From Bacteroidota bacterium (GTDB taxonomy: Bacteria; Bacteroidota; Bacteroidia; AKYH767-A; OLB10): a DNA stretch of 64,000 nucleotides. The DNA lies in the NCBI GenBank assembly GCA_016722525.1, contig JADKJB010000008.1:230886-294885 (forward strand), given 5' to 3'. Below are positions 40,958 through 50,830 of the stretch, one piece after another. Position numbers and translations under genes: made by a program. Position 1 is the stretch's first letter, and every line of letters starts with the position of its first letter. Under the pieces are notes generated by a model. That model saw only the letters and a list, made by a program, of their open reading frames with translations, did not search any database and was not told where the DNA came from.

Positions 40958-42157
40958 TCAGCTTATTCCGGTTTTTGAGGTGGAAAATTCCCGGAGATCT
41001 GTTATGGGTTTTTCGAAATACTTGTAAAGGAAGGTGGAAGCCACAATCACAGTAACCCAATATATGACATACATTATATAGGATTCCATTTCAGTTTGTG
41101 GAAGAAAATGTACTAATATGACCTGAGCCACCAGCGCCAAATTAATAAGGTACATAGAATAAGAGATCAACGAAATGTGGGTAATAACCTTGCCAAAAGC
41201 CGTCCTGAACGTTTTTACACTATCGGCATAAGGCAATAACATGGCTGCTGAAAACCCTATTAAACTAAAATAAATTGTTTTGGCATAAAATCCAATAGGA
41301 TCAAGTTTTATAAAGTGTAACAGTGAAAAAATCAGAATTAATCCGATAATGAAAAAAGGAATGGCAATTTTTTTCCAAAGGAGGGGGTAGTAGTATTTAA
41401 TCCATGCAAAAAAAACGCCGAACATAATGGCATCGAGTCGGGCCAGTACCACTTTTCTGAATTTGACATCAAACCAGAACGGATCCACCTGTTCATCGGA
41501 GATGGAATATCTGTAAAGCAATGGAAGTAATACAAAGGTACCAATTACTAATAGAATAATATTTTTTTTCGAAGTTACTTTCACCAACGACTTATGAAAA
41601 ACAACAATAGCAATTGGAGTAAAAATATAAAACCACTCCTCAATAGTAAGGCTCCACGATTCCCAGAAAAAGTCGGTGAAGTAGGTATTAAAGTTTTGCA
41701 GGAACACAAAAAATTTCCAATTAAAATTTTCAATTTTTCCTCCAATAATACCAGTGGAAACAAAAAGAATGTTTAATATGAGTACCAAATAATAATTAGG
41801 AATAGTTCGAAACCATCTCCTTTTCCAAAATGAGAAAACTTCCTTGAAATCGATTCCATCATTTTTTTTATAGATTTTTAATAGTATAGTTCCGATAAGA
41901 AATCCACTAAGTACAAAGAAAAGTTCAACTCCGTCGATTAAAGGAATATAAGGGAAACCGGGAATTGATTTATCTAAAATAAATCCCCCATGACCCATCA
42001 CTACAATGATAATTGCAATCGCCCTGAAAACATCAAGTCCATATACCCTTGTTTGGTAATCTGTTTGTATGGAAAGTGGATTTTTGATAGTTTGATAAAT
42101 TAATTTGAAGCTATTTTTACTGTTTTGTCCCTTATAAAATCACCATCCAATGAACAT
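40958..42157 (-). CDS. acyltransferase-3 (OafA/YrhL) family membrane protein, in-frame stop at codon 6
   Basis: About 399 residues. The long open part has ten or so membrane helices and the family motifs: a VFRAIAIIIVVMGHGG opening with the catalytic His, PLIDGVELFFVLSGFLIG, WKRRWFRTIPNYY, and WSLTIEEWFY. Members acylate sugars or lipids at the membrane. No good start codon lies downstream of 42140. The natural ATG (42157) directly follows the TAG of the LptF/G gene but meets an in-frame TGA at 42142-42140. A substitution error or a true break is possible. Confidence 0.8.
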
Positions 42158-43240
42158 CTATTTCGGTGCACTACGTAATAGCACAATCGCAATTATCGCA
42201 TAAACGAAATTTGGTATCCAAACCGCTATAATTGCAGGGAAATTACCATTAGTTGCAAATGTAGTGGACACCTGCATAAATAAAATATAAGTGAAGCTTA
42301 ATAGAATGCCTGCACCAATTTGCAATCCAATACCTCCTCTGACTTTTCGGCTCGACAAAGACACTCCTATCAGAGTAAGTATAAACGTTGCAAAGGGGTA
42401 AGAGGATCTTCTGTATTTTTCAACCTCATCGAATTGAATTCCTTCGGTACCCCGCATTTTTTTTTCAGCTATATTCGCATTCAACTCATCATGATCCATA
42501 GCCTGAATAAAAATTTCTCTCCTATTAAATTCCAGAGGGTAAAGCTGAAGAAGTATCGAATTTTAATCCTCTCTTACGGTTTCTTTCATGCCATCAATTT
42601 GTCGGATCAGGTAATTTTCGGCGCGCCAATTCGTGTTTATGGTATCCCAAACCAGTCTTTCTGAACTTAACTTGTAGGTAAGTTTTCCCTGATCAAAACG
42701 TTCATAGGAAAATCTGAATCCCATATTTTCTATCGTATTATAGCTTTCGAAATAGATAAATTGTCCGGGATAAATTTGCCGGTGAATATTTCGGGATTTA
42801 ATTACATAGGGATTTTTAATGTAGGTATTTTCAAACTCTAATCTTGTTTTGTTTGAATGAGGAATAACCCAGCCATTAAGGTAAAAGGATAAACCGGCTA
42901 AAATTGCAGCCACAACCATATAGGGAACCAGCATTCTTCTGAAACTAACTCCACTTGACAAGATAGCCACAATTTCGGTTTGACTTGCCATTTTGGATGT
43001 GAAAAATATTACCGAAATAAAAATAAAAAGAGGTGAAAAAAGATTGGCGAAGTAAGGGATGAAATTCAGGTAGTAATCGAATACAATTGCTTCAAAGGGA
43101 GCTTTCTTTTCCAGGAAATCATCAATTTTTTCAGACACATCGAAAACTATTGCAATAAGAATGATGAGGCCGAGTGCGAAAAAAAATGTGGTCAGGAATT
43201 TCCTGATTATATACCAATCTATAATTTTAATGCCGTTCAT
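42158..43240 (-). CDS. LptF/LptG family permease of LPS export, one frameshift
   Basis: About 361 residues. The N-terminal part has the family start (IDWYIIRKFLTTFFFALGLIILIAIVFDV) and MASQTEIVAILSSGVSFRRMLVPY. The C-terminal part has YPFATFILTLIGVSLSSRKVRGGIG and LLSFTYILFMQ. They join through FDTSLQLYPLEFNRREIF near 42560. Members form the membrane part of the LptB2FG ABC pump that moves LPS. The pairing with tgt (1 bp apart) is usual in Bacteroidota. I cannot tell LptF from LptG. Confidence 0.88.
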
Positions 43241-43241
43241 T

Positions 43242-44367
43242 TTAGATTCTAAAAGCCAATTTTTTTACCATTTCGTTTTTCCAGGGTGTAAATGTTCCAT
43301 CCAGAATTCGGCTCCGGGCTTCACTAACAAGCCAAAGGTAAAACGAAAGATTGTGTATTGTAGCAATCTGGGCACCTAACATTTCTTTTGAAATTACAAG
43401 ATGTCTCAAATAAGCTTTTGAGTACTCAAAATCAGCAAAACAATTGCCCTCCGGATCAATAACCGAATGGTCATTTTTCCACTTCTCATTACGGATATTT
43501 ATTATTCCGTTTTTTGTAAACAACATCCCGTTACGTGCGTTTCGTGTTGGCATTACGCAATCAAACATATCAATACCCAATGAAATACATTCCAGCAAAT
43601 TAACCGGTGTACCAACTCCCATCAAATAACGAGGTTTGTTTTTGGAAGTATGGCGCAAACTAAATCCGTCATTTCGTACATGTCTTCAGCAGGTTTCTAC
43701 CGACAATCCACCAATCGCATTGCCTTCTCTATCCGCCACAGCATAGCTTCTGCCGATTGCTTCCTCAAATCTTTATAAACACTACCTTGAACAATTGGGA
43801 ATAAAGTTTGACTATGTGCATACAGGGCTGAGCCACTGTCAAAGTAATCGCAACATCTTTTCAGCCATCGGTGCGTCATGTCCATCGATTTTTTAGCTGT
43901 CCTGTGATCGCAAGGGTAGGGGGTGCATTCATCAAAGGCCATAATGATATCAGCACCAATTATTTTTTGAATTTCTATAGATGTTTCAGGCGATAAAAAT
44001 GTTTGGAACCGTCGATGTGAGATCGGAAATGAACCCCTTCTTCTTTTATTTTCCGGTTGTCTGATAATGAATATACCTGGTAACCACCGCTATCTGTCAA
44101 AAGTGGCCGGTTCCAACCTATAAACTTATGTAAGCCTCCGGCAGCTTTTAACACTTCCATTCCTGGTCTCAGGTTGAGATGATACGTATTGCCAAGAATT
44201 ATTTTAGCATCAATATCGCCAGCCAGCTCACGTTGATGAACACCTTTCACTGAACCCGCAGTTCCAACCGGCATAAAAATAGGAGTGGGTATCAAACCAT
44301 GATCGGTAGTTATTTCACCTGCCCTCGCCTTTGATCCCTTATCTTCCGCATTTAGCCGGAACTCCAT
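43242..44367 (-). CDS. tgt: queuine tRNA-ribosyltransferase, two frameshifts
   Basis: About 375 residues. It exchanges G34 for a queuine precursor in four tRNAs. LLTDSGGYQVYSL supplies the conserved Asp that binds the base, AFDECTPYPCD follows, and GIDMFDCVMPTRNARNG carries the nucleophile Asp. The zinc site of the family (C-x-C-x2-C...H) is not seen: the corresponding segment reads NCFADFEYSKAYLRHL with only one Cys. The His in TIHNLSFY is kept. Breaks lie near 43970 and 43690. The stop is 1 bp from the LptF/G ATG. Confidence 0.92.
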
Positions 44368-44402
44368 AAATGTTTATTAAACAAAATGTGTTAATATCTT
44401 GT

Positions 44403-44444
44403 CAAAGATAGAAATAATGTCCTTTGCTTATCCTCATAGCTTTG
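44403..44444. promoter_or_regulatory. divergent -7 elements (tgt and glycosyltransferase)
   Basis: Minus strand: TATCTTTG at 44410-44403, 36 bp before the tgt ATG. Plus strand: TAGCTTTG at 44437-44444, 23 bp before the GT2 ATG. Both match TAnnTTTG. Clear -33 elements are not seen. Confidence 0.5.
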
Positions 44445-44467
44445 CGTGTTGGAGCTAAAAGCGAATT

Positions 44468-45594
44468 ATGGAAGTATTTTTTACAAGTTTTGAAGGGCAA
44501 ATCACAGGTATTGTTTTAGGAATCGCATTGTTGGTGCAGATCTATTATTACTTATTCGTTTTCAGTAAACTTGCTTTTCATAAGCCTGTTGCTGGTGGAG
44601 GAAAAAAAGAACCTGTTTCAGTTATTATCTGTGCAAGAAATGAATTGAAAAATTTAAAGCGAATCTTTCTTTCGTTTTGGATCAGGATTATCCTGATTTT
44701 CAGGTGGTAGTGGTAAATGATTGTTCCTGGGATGAATCGGGAAGCTATCTGGAGGAAATTCAACCACTCTATTCACATCTAAAAGTGGTAACTCTTAATG
44801 AACAGGAAAAATACCGTCACGGTAAAAAATTCGCGCTTTCTCTTGGAATTAAAGCTGCCAGTCATGAACTACTGCTGCTTACCGATGCTGATTGCAAACC
44901 GGTATCAAAAAACTGGATCAGTTCTATGGTTTCGAGGTATCAGCCTTCCACTGAAATAGTTATAGGTTATGGTGCTTACAAAAAAACACCTGGTTTTTTG
45001 AACAAATGGATACGAATGGATACCGTTTTTAATGCCATCCAGTTTCTTTCTGCTTCCTTATTGAAAAGCACCTATATGGGTGTGGGTAGAAACCTCTCCT
45101 ACAAAAAAGCGCTTTTCTTCAAAAATAAAGGATTTGCCAGCCATAGCCATGTTATGTCAGGGGATGACGATCTTTTTGTAAACCAAACCGCTACCAAATC
45201 AAATACCGCTGTAGAACTTCACCCTGAGTCGTTTACCGAATCAATTCCACGCGATACCTTCTTTAGTTGGTTGAAACAGAAAAAAAGGCACATGAGCACC
45301 GGCAAATATTATAAAGCCAATCATAAAATGAAGATTGGCGCGTTCTTTTTATCCCACCTGCTCTTTTATGCAGCTCTTATAATATTGATGGTAATTGGTT
45401 GCAGATGGGAAATAGTTGTTGGTGTTGCTTTAGTGCGATTGTTGATTCAAATGTTTATTTTTGGCAGTTGTATGAAGAAACTTGGAGAGTTCGATATATT
45501 ATGGATGGTTCCTATATTCGATTTAATTGTTTTATTTCTCTACCCATCCATTTCAATCTCGAATCTGTTATTTAAAGACAAAACATGGAAATGA
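44468..45594 (+). CDS. membrane glycosyltransferase family 2, one frameshift
   Basis: About 375 residues. N-terminal helix (IVLGIALLVQIYYYLFVFS), then the GT2 fold: PVSVIICARNE, a VVVVNDCSWDESGS strand, LLLTDADCKP as the DxD-type metal site, and a QKKRHMST (Q/RxxRW-like) segment. Three C-terminal helices follow. The break near 44665 joins ELKNLK to LDQDYPDFQ. It probably transfers a sugar at the inner membrane. Its end overlaps the ATG of the sigma factor gene (45585). Confidence 0.85.
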
Positions 45595-46238
45595 CACAAG
45601 ATACCACTGAAAATACTGAATCTGTTAACGCTAAATTGAATCCGAATCTTAGCGATAAAGCCCTTAAAGATTATAACCTTGTCAGGAATGCAATTGATAA
45701 CGGCGATCAAAAAGCTTATGCTGAATTAATGTCGCGTTACAAAGATTCAATTTATTTCATGCTTTTGAAAATGGTGAATAACCGTGATGATGCAGATGAT
45801 CTTACGATAGAAGCATTTGGAAAAGCATTTAAAAATATAAAACAATATACCCCTGATTATGCTTTTAGTACCTGGTTGTTTAAAATAGCTACTAACAATT
45901 GTATCGATTTTATTCGCAAGAAACGTAAACATACATTTTCGATTGATAAAGGAATTGAAACGGATGATGGTGGTGAATTGAATATTGATATCAAATCCAA
46001 TCAGCCTGATCCTGAAGAAAACATGATGAAAAAGCAGAAAGTCATGATGATGCGGGATGTGGTGGAAAGATTAAAGCCCCGCTACAAAAAACTGGTTGAA
46101 CTCAGATATTTCCAGGAGCGATCTTATGAGGAAATTGCTGATGAATTAAACCTTCCGCTAGGAACTGTTAAAGCACAACTTTTCCGTGCAAGAGAATTCC
46201 TCTATCAGATCATGAAAAACTCAGAACATAAACTTTGA
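45585..46238 (+). CDS. ECF-type RNA polymerase sigma factor
   Basis: Intact, 217 residues. Sigma region 2 covers about residues 45-115 (MSRYKDSIYFMLLKMV...DADDLTIEAFGKAF...FSTWLFKIATNNCIDFIRKK). Region 4 covers about 150-210 (LKPRYKKLVELRYFQERSYEEIADELNLPLGTVKAQLFRARE). A charged linker sits between. No anti-sigma gene is adjacent. The N-terminal 40 residues are an acidic extension. It overlaps the GT2 gene by 10 bp. Confidence 0.9.
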   Translation: MEMTQDTTENTESVNAKLNPNLSDKALKDYNLVRNAIDNGDQKAYAELMSRYKDSIYFMLLKMVNNRDDADDLTIEAFGKAFKNIKQYTPDYAFSTWLFKIATNNCIDFIRKKRKHTFSIDKGIETDDGGELNIDIKSNQPDPEENMMKKQKVMMMRDVVERLKPRYKKLVELRYFQERSYEEIADELNLPLGTVKAQLFRAREFLYQIMKNSEHKL

Positions 46239-46308
46239 TTGAAAAGAAACTGTTTTGTTGTTTCAATACTATTAAGTTTCATTGTAATTGCTTTTTATTC
46301 ACTTAGGT

Positions 46309-46932
46309 ATGGATGCCAGTATCCTTCTTGATTATTTTAAAAATCTATCTCCTGAAGCTTTAAAAGGTTCACTGCACTTAGCGATTTATATTCCGATTGG
46401 AATTCTAAAATTAATCTGATATCTCGAAATGATATCGCTTTCCTTTATGAGCGTCATGTGCTGCATTCTTTGGCAATTGCTAAATTCATAAATTTTAAAG
46501 ATGGTACCAGTGTACTCGATATTGGAACCGGTGGCGGTTTTCCCGGTATTCCACTAGCTATTATGTTCCCTCATGTGAAATTTACTCTGGTCGATTCCAT
46601 CGCGAAAAAAATTAGGGTGGTGGAGGCTATTATTGCTCAGTTGGAATTAACCAACGCAAAGGCAATTTGTGCTCGAGCCGAAACTGTGGAAGGTACATTT
46701 GATTATGTGGTCAGCAGAGCCACGGCCCCTCTGAACGATTTATATAAATGGAGCAAACCTAAAATCGCCAAGTGCAGAAAAATGCCATTCCCAATGGGAT
46801 TATTTGTCTTAAAGGTGGCGACCTTACCGATGAAATTAGCCCCTTCAAAGGTCGGACAGAAGTGGTGTCTTTACATGACTATTTTAAGGAAGAATTCTTC
46901 AATACTAAAAACTTTTATTCGTAACAGTTTAA
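46309..46932 (+). CDS. rsmG: 16S rRNA (guanine-527-N7) methyltransferase, two or three frameshifts
   Basis: About 207 residues. ATG at 46309 (MDASILLDYFKNLSPEALK), then NLISRNDIAFLYERHVLHSLAIAKF, the SAM motif VLDIGTGGGFPGIPLAI, TLVDSIAKKI, and VSRATAPL. The frame breaks near 46400, near 46780 (to KNAIPNGIICLKGGDL), and perhaps in the A run near 46908. With that last one the protein ends KKLLFVTV at 46932; otherwise it ends at 46924. Without the breaks this is a complete RsmG. A long open frame appears to fuse it with rpmH, but this is an artefact of the second break. Confidence 0.88.
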
Positions 46933-46968
46933 ATTTCAATTATTTATCAATTTTTTACATAAAATGCT

Positions 46969-46997
46969 TTTGTGAAAGAATATTTAATGTATTTTTG
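46969..46997 (+). promoter_or_regulatory. rpmH promoter
   Basis: TTTG at 46969-46972, 17 nt, then TATTTTTG at 46990-46997, a Bacteroidota promoter with slightly short spacing. The bL34 ATG is at 47022. It supports separate transcription of rpmH. Confidence 0.55.
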
Positions 46998-47021
46998 CAC
47001 TCCTGTTTTAAGAGAACTACT

Positions 47022-47186
47022 ATGTTTAGAACTTATCAACCATCCGTAAGAAAGAGAAAAAATAAGCACGGCTTCCGTTCAAGGATGGCATCGGCTAATG
47101 GTCGTCGTGTATTGGCTGCCAGAAGAGCAAAAGGACGTCATAAACTAACCGTTTCCGACGAGGATAGCTTACGCAGAAAAGATTAA
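47022..47186 (+). CDS. rpmH: 50S ribosomal protein bL34
   Basis: 54 residues: MFRTYQPSVRKRKNKHGFR start, RMASANGRRVLAARRAKGR core and LTVSDE end, matching bL34 over its whole length. It is very basic, as usual. It lies in frame with the artefactual extension of rsmG, so automatic callers may hide it. The ATG at 47022 is set by the family's fixed length. It has its own promoter and terminator. Confidence 0.96.
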   Translation: MFRTYQPSVRKRKNKHGFRSRMASANGRRVLAARRAKGRHKLTVSDEDSLRRKD

Positions 47187-47207
47187 ACGAATTACAATAC
47201 CATATAG

Positions 47208-47238
47208 AGCCGCAGCCTTAAACGTTGCGGCTTTTTTT
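47208..47238 (+). terminator. rho-independent terminator of rpmH
   Basis: Stem AGCCGCA (47208-47214)/TGCGGCT (47226-47232) followed by a T7 run, 22 bp after the rpmH stop. Confidence 0.8.
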
Positions 47239-47341
47239 ATTCAGGTCATTTTTCAGTGCCCAGTAGCCTATTTTTAAAGATTTATTTTTTTTCAAAAAGA
47301 ATCCTTTACATTTACAGTAACCCTTTACTAAATCCTTAACT

Positions 47342-49265
47342 ATGAAAAAATCTCACTTACACTCTTTCTTTTTGCACCCTACTTAACAGCATATATGCTC
47401 AATGGGTAGCTCAACCCTCTAACATTACTCCTGGCTTTTATGTTCAGTTTTTGGATGCCGTCGACACTAATGTTGTGTGGGGAATTGCTGCCGATCCGGC
47501 CAATCAACTTACTCCCGTTCAGGAATTTACAAAAACTGTTGATGGCGGTAACCTATGGATTGCAGGACCCATTAACAATGCTGCCGGACTCAGTCCTTCA
47601 GGAATATTTGGCTTGAATGCCGATACTGCATGGACGGTTATGTTTAATGGTGCTTCCGGTGGTGGAAGCCTTTTGAAAACTATTGATGGCGGAATCAACT
47701 GGACTGCTCAGCCAACAGCTGCATTTGCTGCTCCAGCCGGTTTTCCTAACATTGTTCATTTCTTTGATGCCGATAACGGAATTACCATGGGTGATCCCAA
47801 TGGTGGTTATTTTGAAATTTATACCACTGTAGATGGAGGAACCAATTGGATAAGAACTCCTCAGGCAAATATTGCCACTCAACTTACAGGTGAATTTGGA
47901 ATAACCTCGGTTTATACTTCCTGGGGCGATAGTACACTCTGGTTTGGAACTAACCTGGGCCGTATTTATAAAACTACCGATCGCGGTCTAAACTGGACCG
48001 CTGCTGCTACACCTTATACCGGATTTTATATCGGAGATATAGCCTTTCGTGATGCCAACAACGGAATCGCTTCAAATGGTAGCCCCGGAGCGTTAGCCGA
48101 TGCCATTCGCACTACTGATGGCGGCGCCACATGGACTTTGATTGCTGCAAACACTGCCGGCATACTCACTAAAAATCTCTCTTTTGTTCCCGGCACAGAT
48201 TCTACTTATTTCTTATCATCCCCTCAGTTGGGTGGTGGTACTGCCTTTTCTTTAACAGATGCCAATTCATGGGTTTTAGTTGATAATTTGATTCATTCCG
48301 ACATCGATTTTGTTGCAGCTACAACCGGCTGGACAGGATCTAACGAATTAAATGCTCCTATGTTTAAATGGGTGGGCCCAATCACTGTAAGTTGTGCCAG
48401 TTTATTAGGACCGTTGACATTTGCAACTCCTGATTCTATCTGCACCGGTGAATCAGTTGATTATTCTATTCATGTTGATTTTACCAATGATCCTCAAACC
48501 CGATTGGGATTCAATGCAGTATTTTATGATGAATTCTTCACTCAAATAGGAGCACAATCAGTTCCTGATTTAGTGGCTGGAGGTTTTCCAAACACATTTG
48601 TTCCTGATCCGGGACAAACAACAATCGGTACTCTTAACTTTACTATTTTCTTTACAGTTGCTGCTGCCAATGAAGTGGTGCACTTTGGTATCCAGGTTTT
48701 CCCTACACAGTGCACTGATGATACTTCCAACTTTGTTGTTAACAGTGTCTTTCAGGATATTACTATTTGTGCTACTGCTCCTGTGGTTGGAACCAGTGCT
48801 ACGGTCGATTTAAGTGCTTGTCCTCAAACGGGTCAAGTTACCTACACGTATTTCTATTCTGTAAATGGGGGCCCGCAAATTCCGGGAAATCAATTTAATT
48901 GTACCTCCAATAATGGAATTAATAACATCATTTTTTATGTTGATAATGGTGGTTGTATTAAAGAAATTAGTGCTCAGGTAAATTGTGTAGGTGTAGGTAT
49001 TGATGAAGCAGGTTCAAACAGTTTCTCTATGTATCCAAATCCTGTCAATGAAATGCTGAATATTGAATTGAACAGCTCTGTTGAATTTCAATCTATTAGT
49101 ATTACCGATATCAGTGGAAGGGAAGTTATACGATTTAACAATCCGGGAAATGTGTCAGGTAAAATTGAAATTCCTACCAAAGCGCTTACTTCAGGAACCT
49201 ATTTTGTGAGCTTGTTGAAAAATGATGCTTCCTTAATGAAGGTACAACGATTTGTTAAGTTGTAA
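47342..49265 (+). CDS. T9SS-secreted protein with BNR/YCF48-type propeller, two frameshifts in signal peptide
   Basis: About 641 residues. The ATG at 47342 starts a signal peptide broken in the A run near 47350 and again near 47385; the repaired form ends SIYAQ. Residues about 30-320 form a propeller with repeated TxDGGxxW motifs (KTVDGGNLW, KTIDGGINWTA, TTVDGGTNWI, KTTDRGLNWTA, RTTDGGATW). A middle beta-sandwich region with several Cys follows, then the type A sorting domain (MYPNPVNEMLNIEL to MKVQRFVKL). It is probably exported to the cell surface. Confidence 0.85.
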
Positions 49266-49275
49266 TAATATTTAA

Positions 49276-49311
49276 AAACCCGCCAGCAATTCAATTTTGC
49301 TGGCGGGTTTT
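49276..49311 (+). terminator. rho-independent terminator
   Basis: A perfect 13-bp stem AAACCCGCCAGCA/TGCTGGCGGGTTT with a 9-nt loop and a short T-rich tail, 10 bp after the T9SS gene stop. Confidence 0.85.
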
Positions 49312-49324
49312 ATTTAAAGGAAAA

Positions 49325-49798
49325 ATGGAGTACTCTTTCTTAAAACTGTTTCATGTTATTGCGGTGTTGGTTTTTCTTGGTAATGTTTTTACCGGGCTTT
49401 TTTGGATGCAACAGGCATTTCAATCCAAAGATGTAAAAATTATAGCTCACACTATTAAATCGGTTGTCAAAAGTGATTTGTACTTTACTATTCCGGGAGT
49501 AGTCACTATTACTTTTTTTGGATTTATAGCAGCAACAAATGGTCAGTTTCCCATTTTAGGTACCGGTTGGATTTTGTGGTCACTCCTCTTATTTACTTTG
49601 TCGGGTGTTGTGTTTATGCAACGAGTGGTTCCTTTGCAAAAGCAAATGAGCAAAATGACGATGGAATTGCCAAATGAACAGGAGTTTAACTGGGAACAAT
49701 TCAGCAAAAGTTATCAGCAATGGAAATTTTGGGGTTATGTAGCTTTACTGGCTCCGGTTGCTGCAATGGTATTAATGGTATTGAAGGTACCGGCTTGA
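49325..49798 (+). CDS. DUF2269-like integral membrane protein
   Basis: Intact, 157 residues with four membrane segments. The opening LKLFHVIAVLVFLGNVFTGLFWM with a His in the first helix, and FTIPGVVTITFFGF in the second, resemble the DUF2269/CopD-like family as I recall it. Its role is unknown. The His could bind haem or metal, but this is a guess. It is convergent with the hydrolase gene. Confidence 0.65.
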   Translation: MEYSFLKLFHVIAVLVFLGNVFTGLFWMQQAFQSKDVKIIAHTIKSVVKSDLYFTIPGVVTITFFGFIAATNGQFPILGTGWILWSLLLFTLSGVVFMQRVVPLQKQMSKMTMELPNEQEFNWEQFSKSYQQWKFWGYVALLAPVAAMVLMVLKVPA

Positions 49799-49838
49799 TG
49801 ACACAGATAGCCAAATAAAACTCAACAGGAGCCGCGAT

Positions 49839-50684
49839 TTAGCTTTTAATTGTGCGTAAAATAATTTCGCTGATCTCCTGATGTTTTTCCGGCAACCGAT
49901 GTCCAATATCTAAAATGTGAAGTGCATGCTTACGACCTGCTTTTTTGGCAAAACCTGCCCCTAATTTAGGAGGAATAATAATGTCAAATTTCCCAAAAAA
50001 TAGTAATAAGCTAGTATTGTTTTCCTTTATTAATTTAGTTACTGAGTTTATATCGGGAACTGTTTCTCTATGCAGCATCCAACAATTATAAACCTTATAA
50101 CGCATAGCTTCAAACACCATGTGATGCATGTAAAATTCTATCGCTTTTTTATTGGACCACCCTAAGGATGCCACTAATTTCATGAGCTGCATCAGAGGTT
50201 TTGGATTTATTAAGTAGCTCCGGAACACTGCTCTTCCTATACGAGTTTGAACAGCAAAATAATAACCCGGATTGAACCGCATGGCATCAGAAGCCATCAG
50301 GTATAAACCTTTTACCCTTTCTTCAAATAATTCGACACAATTCAACGCCAATCGACCTCCAAAACTGTAGGCTAATACATCAAATTCACGAACATTATAC
50401 TTGATGAGAACAGCCTCTATGAATTCTTTCAGCACCGGCCTTGACAATGGTGGAGGGGTGTCATGAAAATCAACAGTGCTCGCGCCATGAAAAAACAGGT
50501 CGAAGGCCAAAATGGTGAACTCATGCCCAAGCCACCTTTCGAATGAATGAAAATCCTCAGGACTCCGGTTAAAACCATGAAAGGCAAGCAAAATTCGTTT
50601 GCCTCGACCGTATTCTTTCCAGCTCCAGGTAATATTCCCTCTTTTGAGTGATTTATAAGACAAAATTGTAGTATTTTTCAACAA
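49839..50684 (-). CDS. alpha/beta hydrolase
   Basis: Intact, 281 residues without a signal peptide. LAFHGFNRSPEDF gives the oxyanion segment. AYSFGGR is the nucleophile elbow, with Ala in place of the usual first Gly. LFFGKFDIIIPP carries the acid Asp, and DIGHRLPEKHQE the His. A helical lid lies between residues about 130 and 200. The substrate is unknown. It is divergent from carB. Confidence 0.8.
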   Translation of the reverse strand: MLKNTTILSYKSLKRGNITWSWKEYGRGKRILLAFHGFNRSPEDFHSFERWLGHEFTILAFDLFFHGASTVDFHDTPPPLSRPVLKEFIEAVLIKYNVREFDVLAYSFGGRLALNCVELFEERVKGLYLMASDAMRFNPGYYFAVQTRIGRAVFRSYLINPKPLMQLMKLVASLGWSNKKAIEFYMHHMVFEAMRYKVYNCWMLHRETVPDINSVTKLIKENNTSLLLFFGKFDIIIPPKLGAGFAKKAGRKHALHILDIGHRLPEKHQEISEIILRTIKS

Positions 50685-50752
50685 AAGTAACCCCTAATGG
50701 CCTATGTTGAACTATTTTACTAACATCCGGAAATCATTTGCCTTTTAATAAG

Positions 50753-50803
50753 TACTTTTGCAGCCGTTTCCCGGGCCGGATGACCCTGGTCGAAAGACGG
50801 GAA
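50753..50803 (+). promoter_or_regulatory. carB promoter element and structured leader
   Basis: The -7 element TACTTTTG lies at 50753-50760. The leader contains outer arms TTCCCG (50768-50773)/CGGGAA (50798-50803) with an inner GACC-CT-GGTC hairpin (50782-50791). It is much more G/C-rich than its surroundings. The ATG is at 50831. Confidence 0.4.
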
Positions 50804-50830
50804 TTTCCCACTTCTTAGCTTTGCTTCCCC

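Noticed and set aside
46458..47186. A single 242-residue methyltransferase fused to a ribosomal protein
   Set aside because: The middle is out of frame for rsmG and includes the rpmH promoter. Two normal genes explain it fully.
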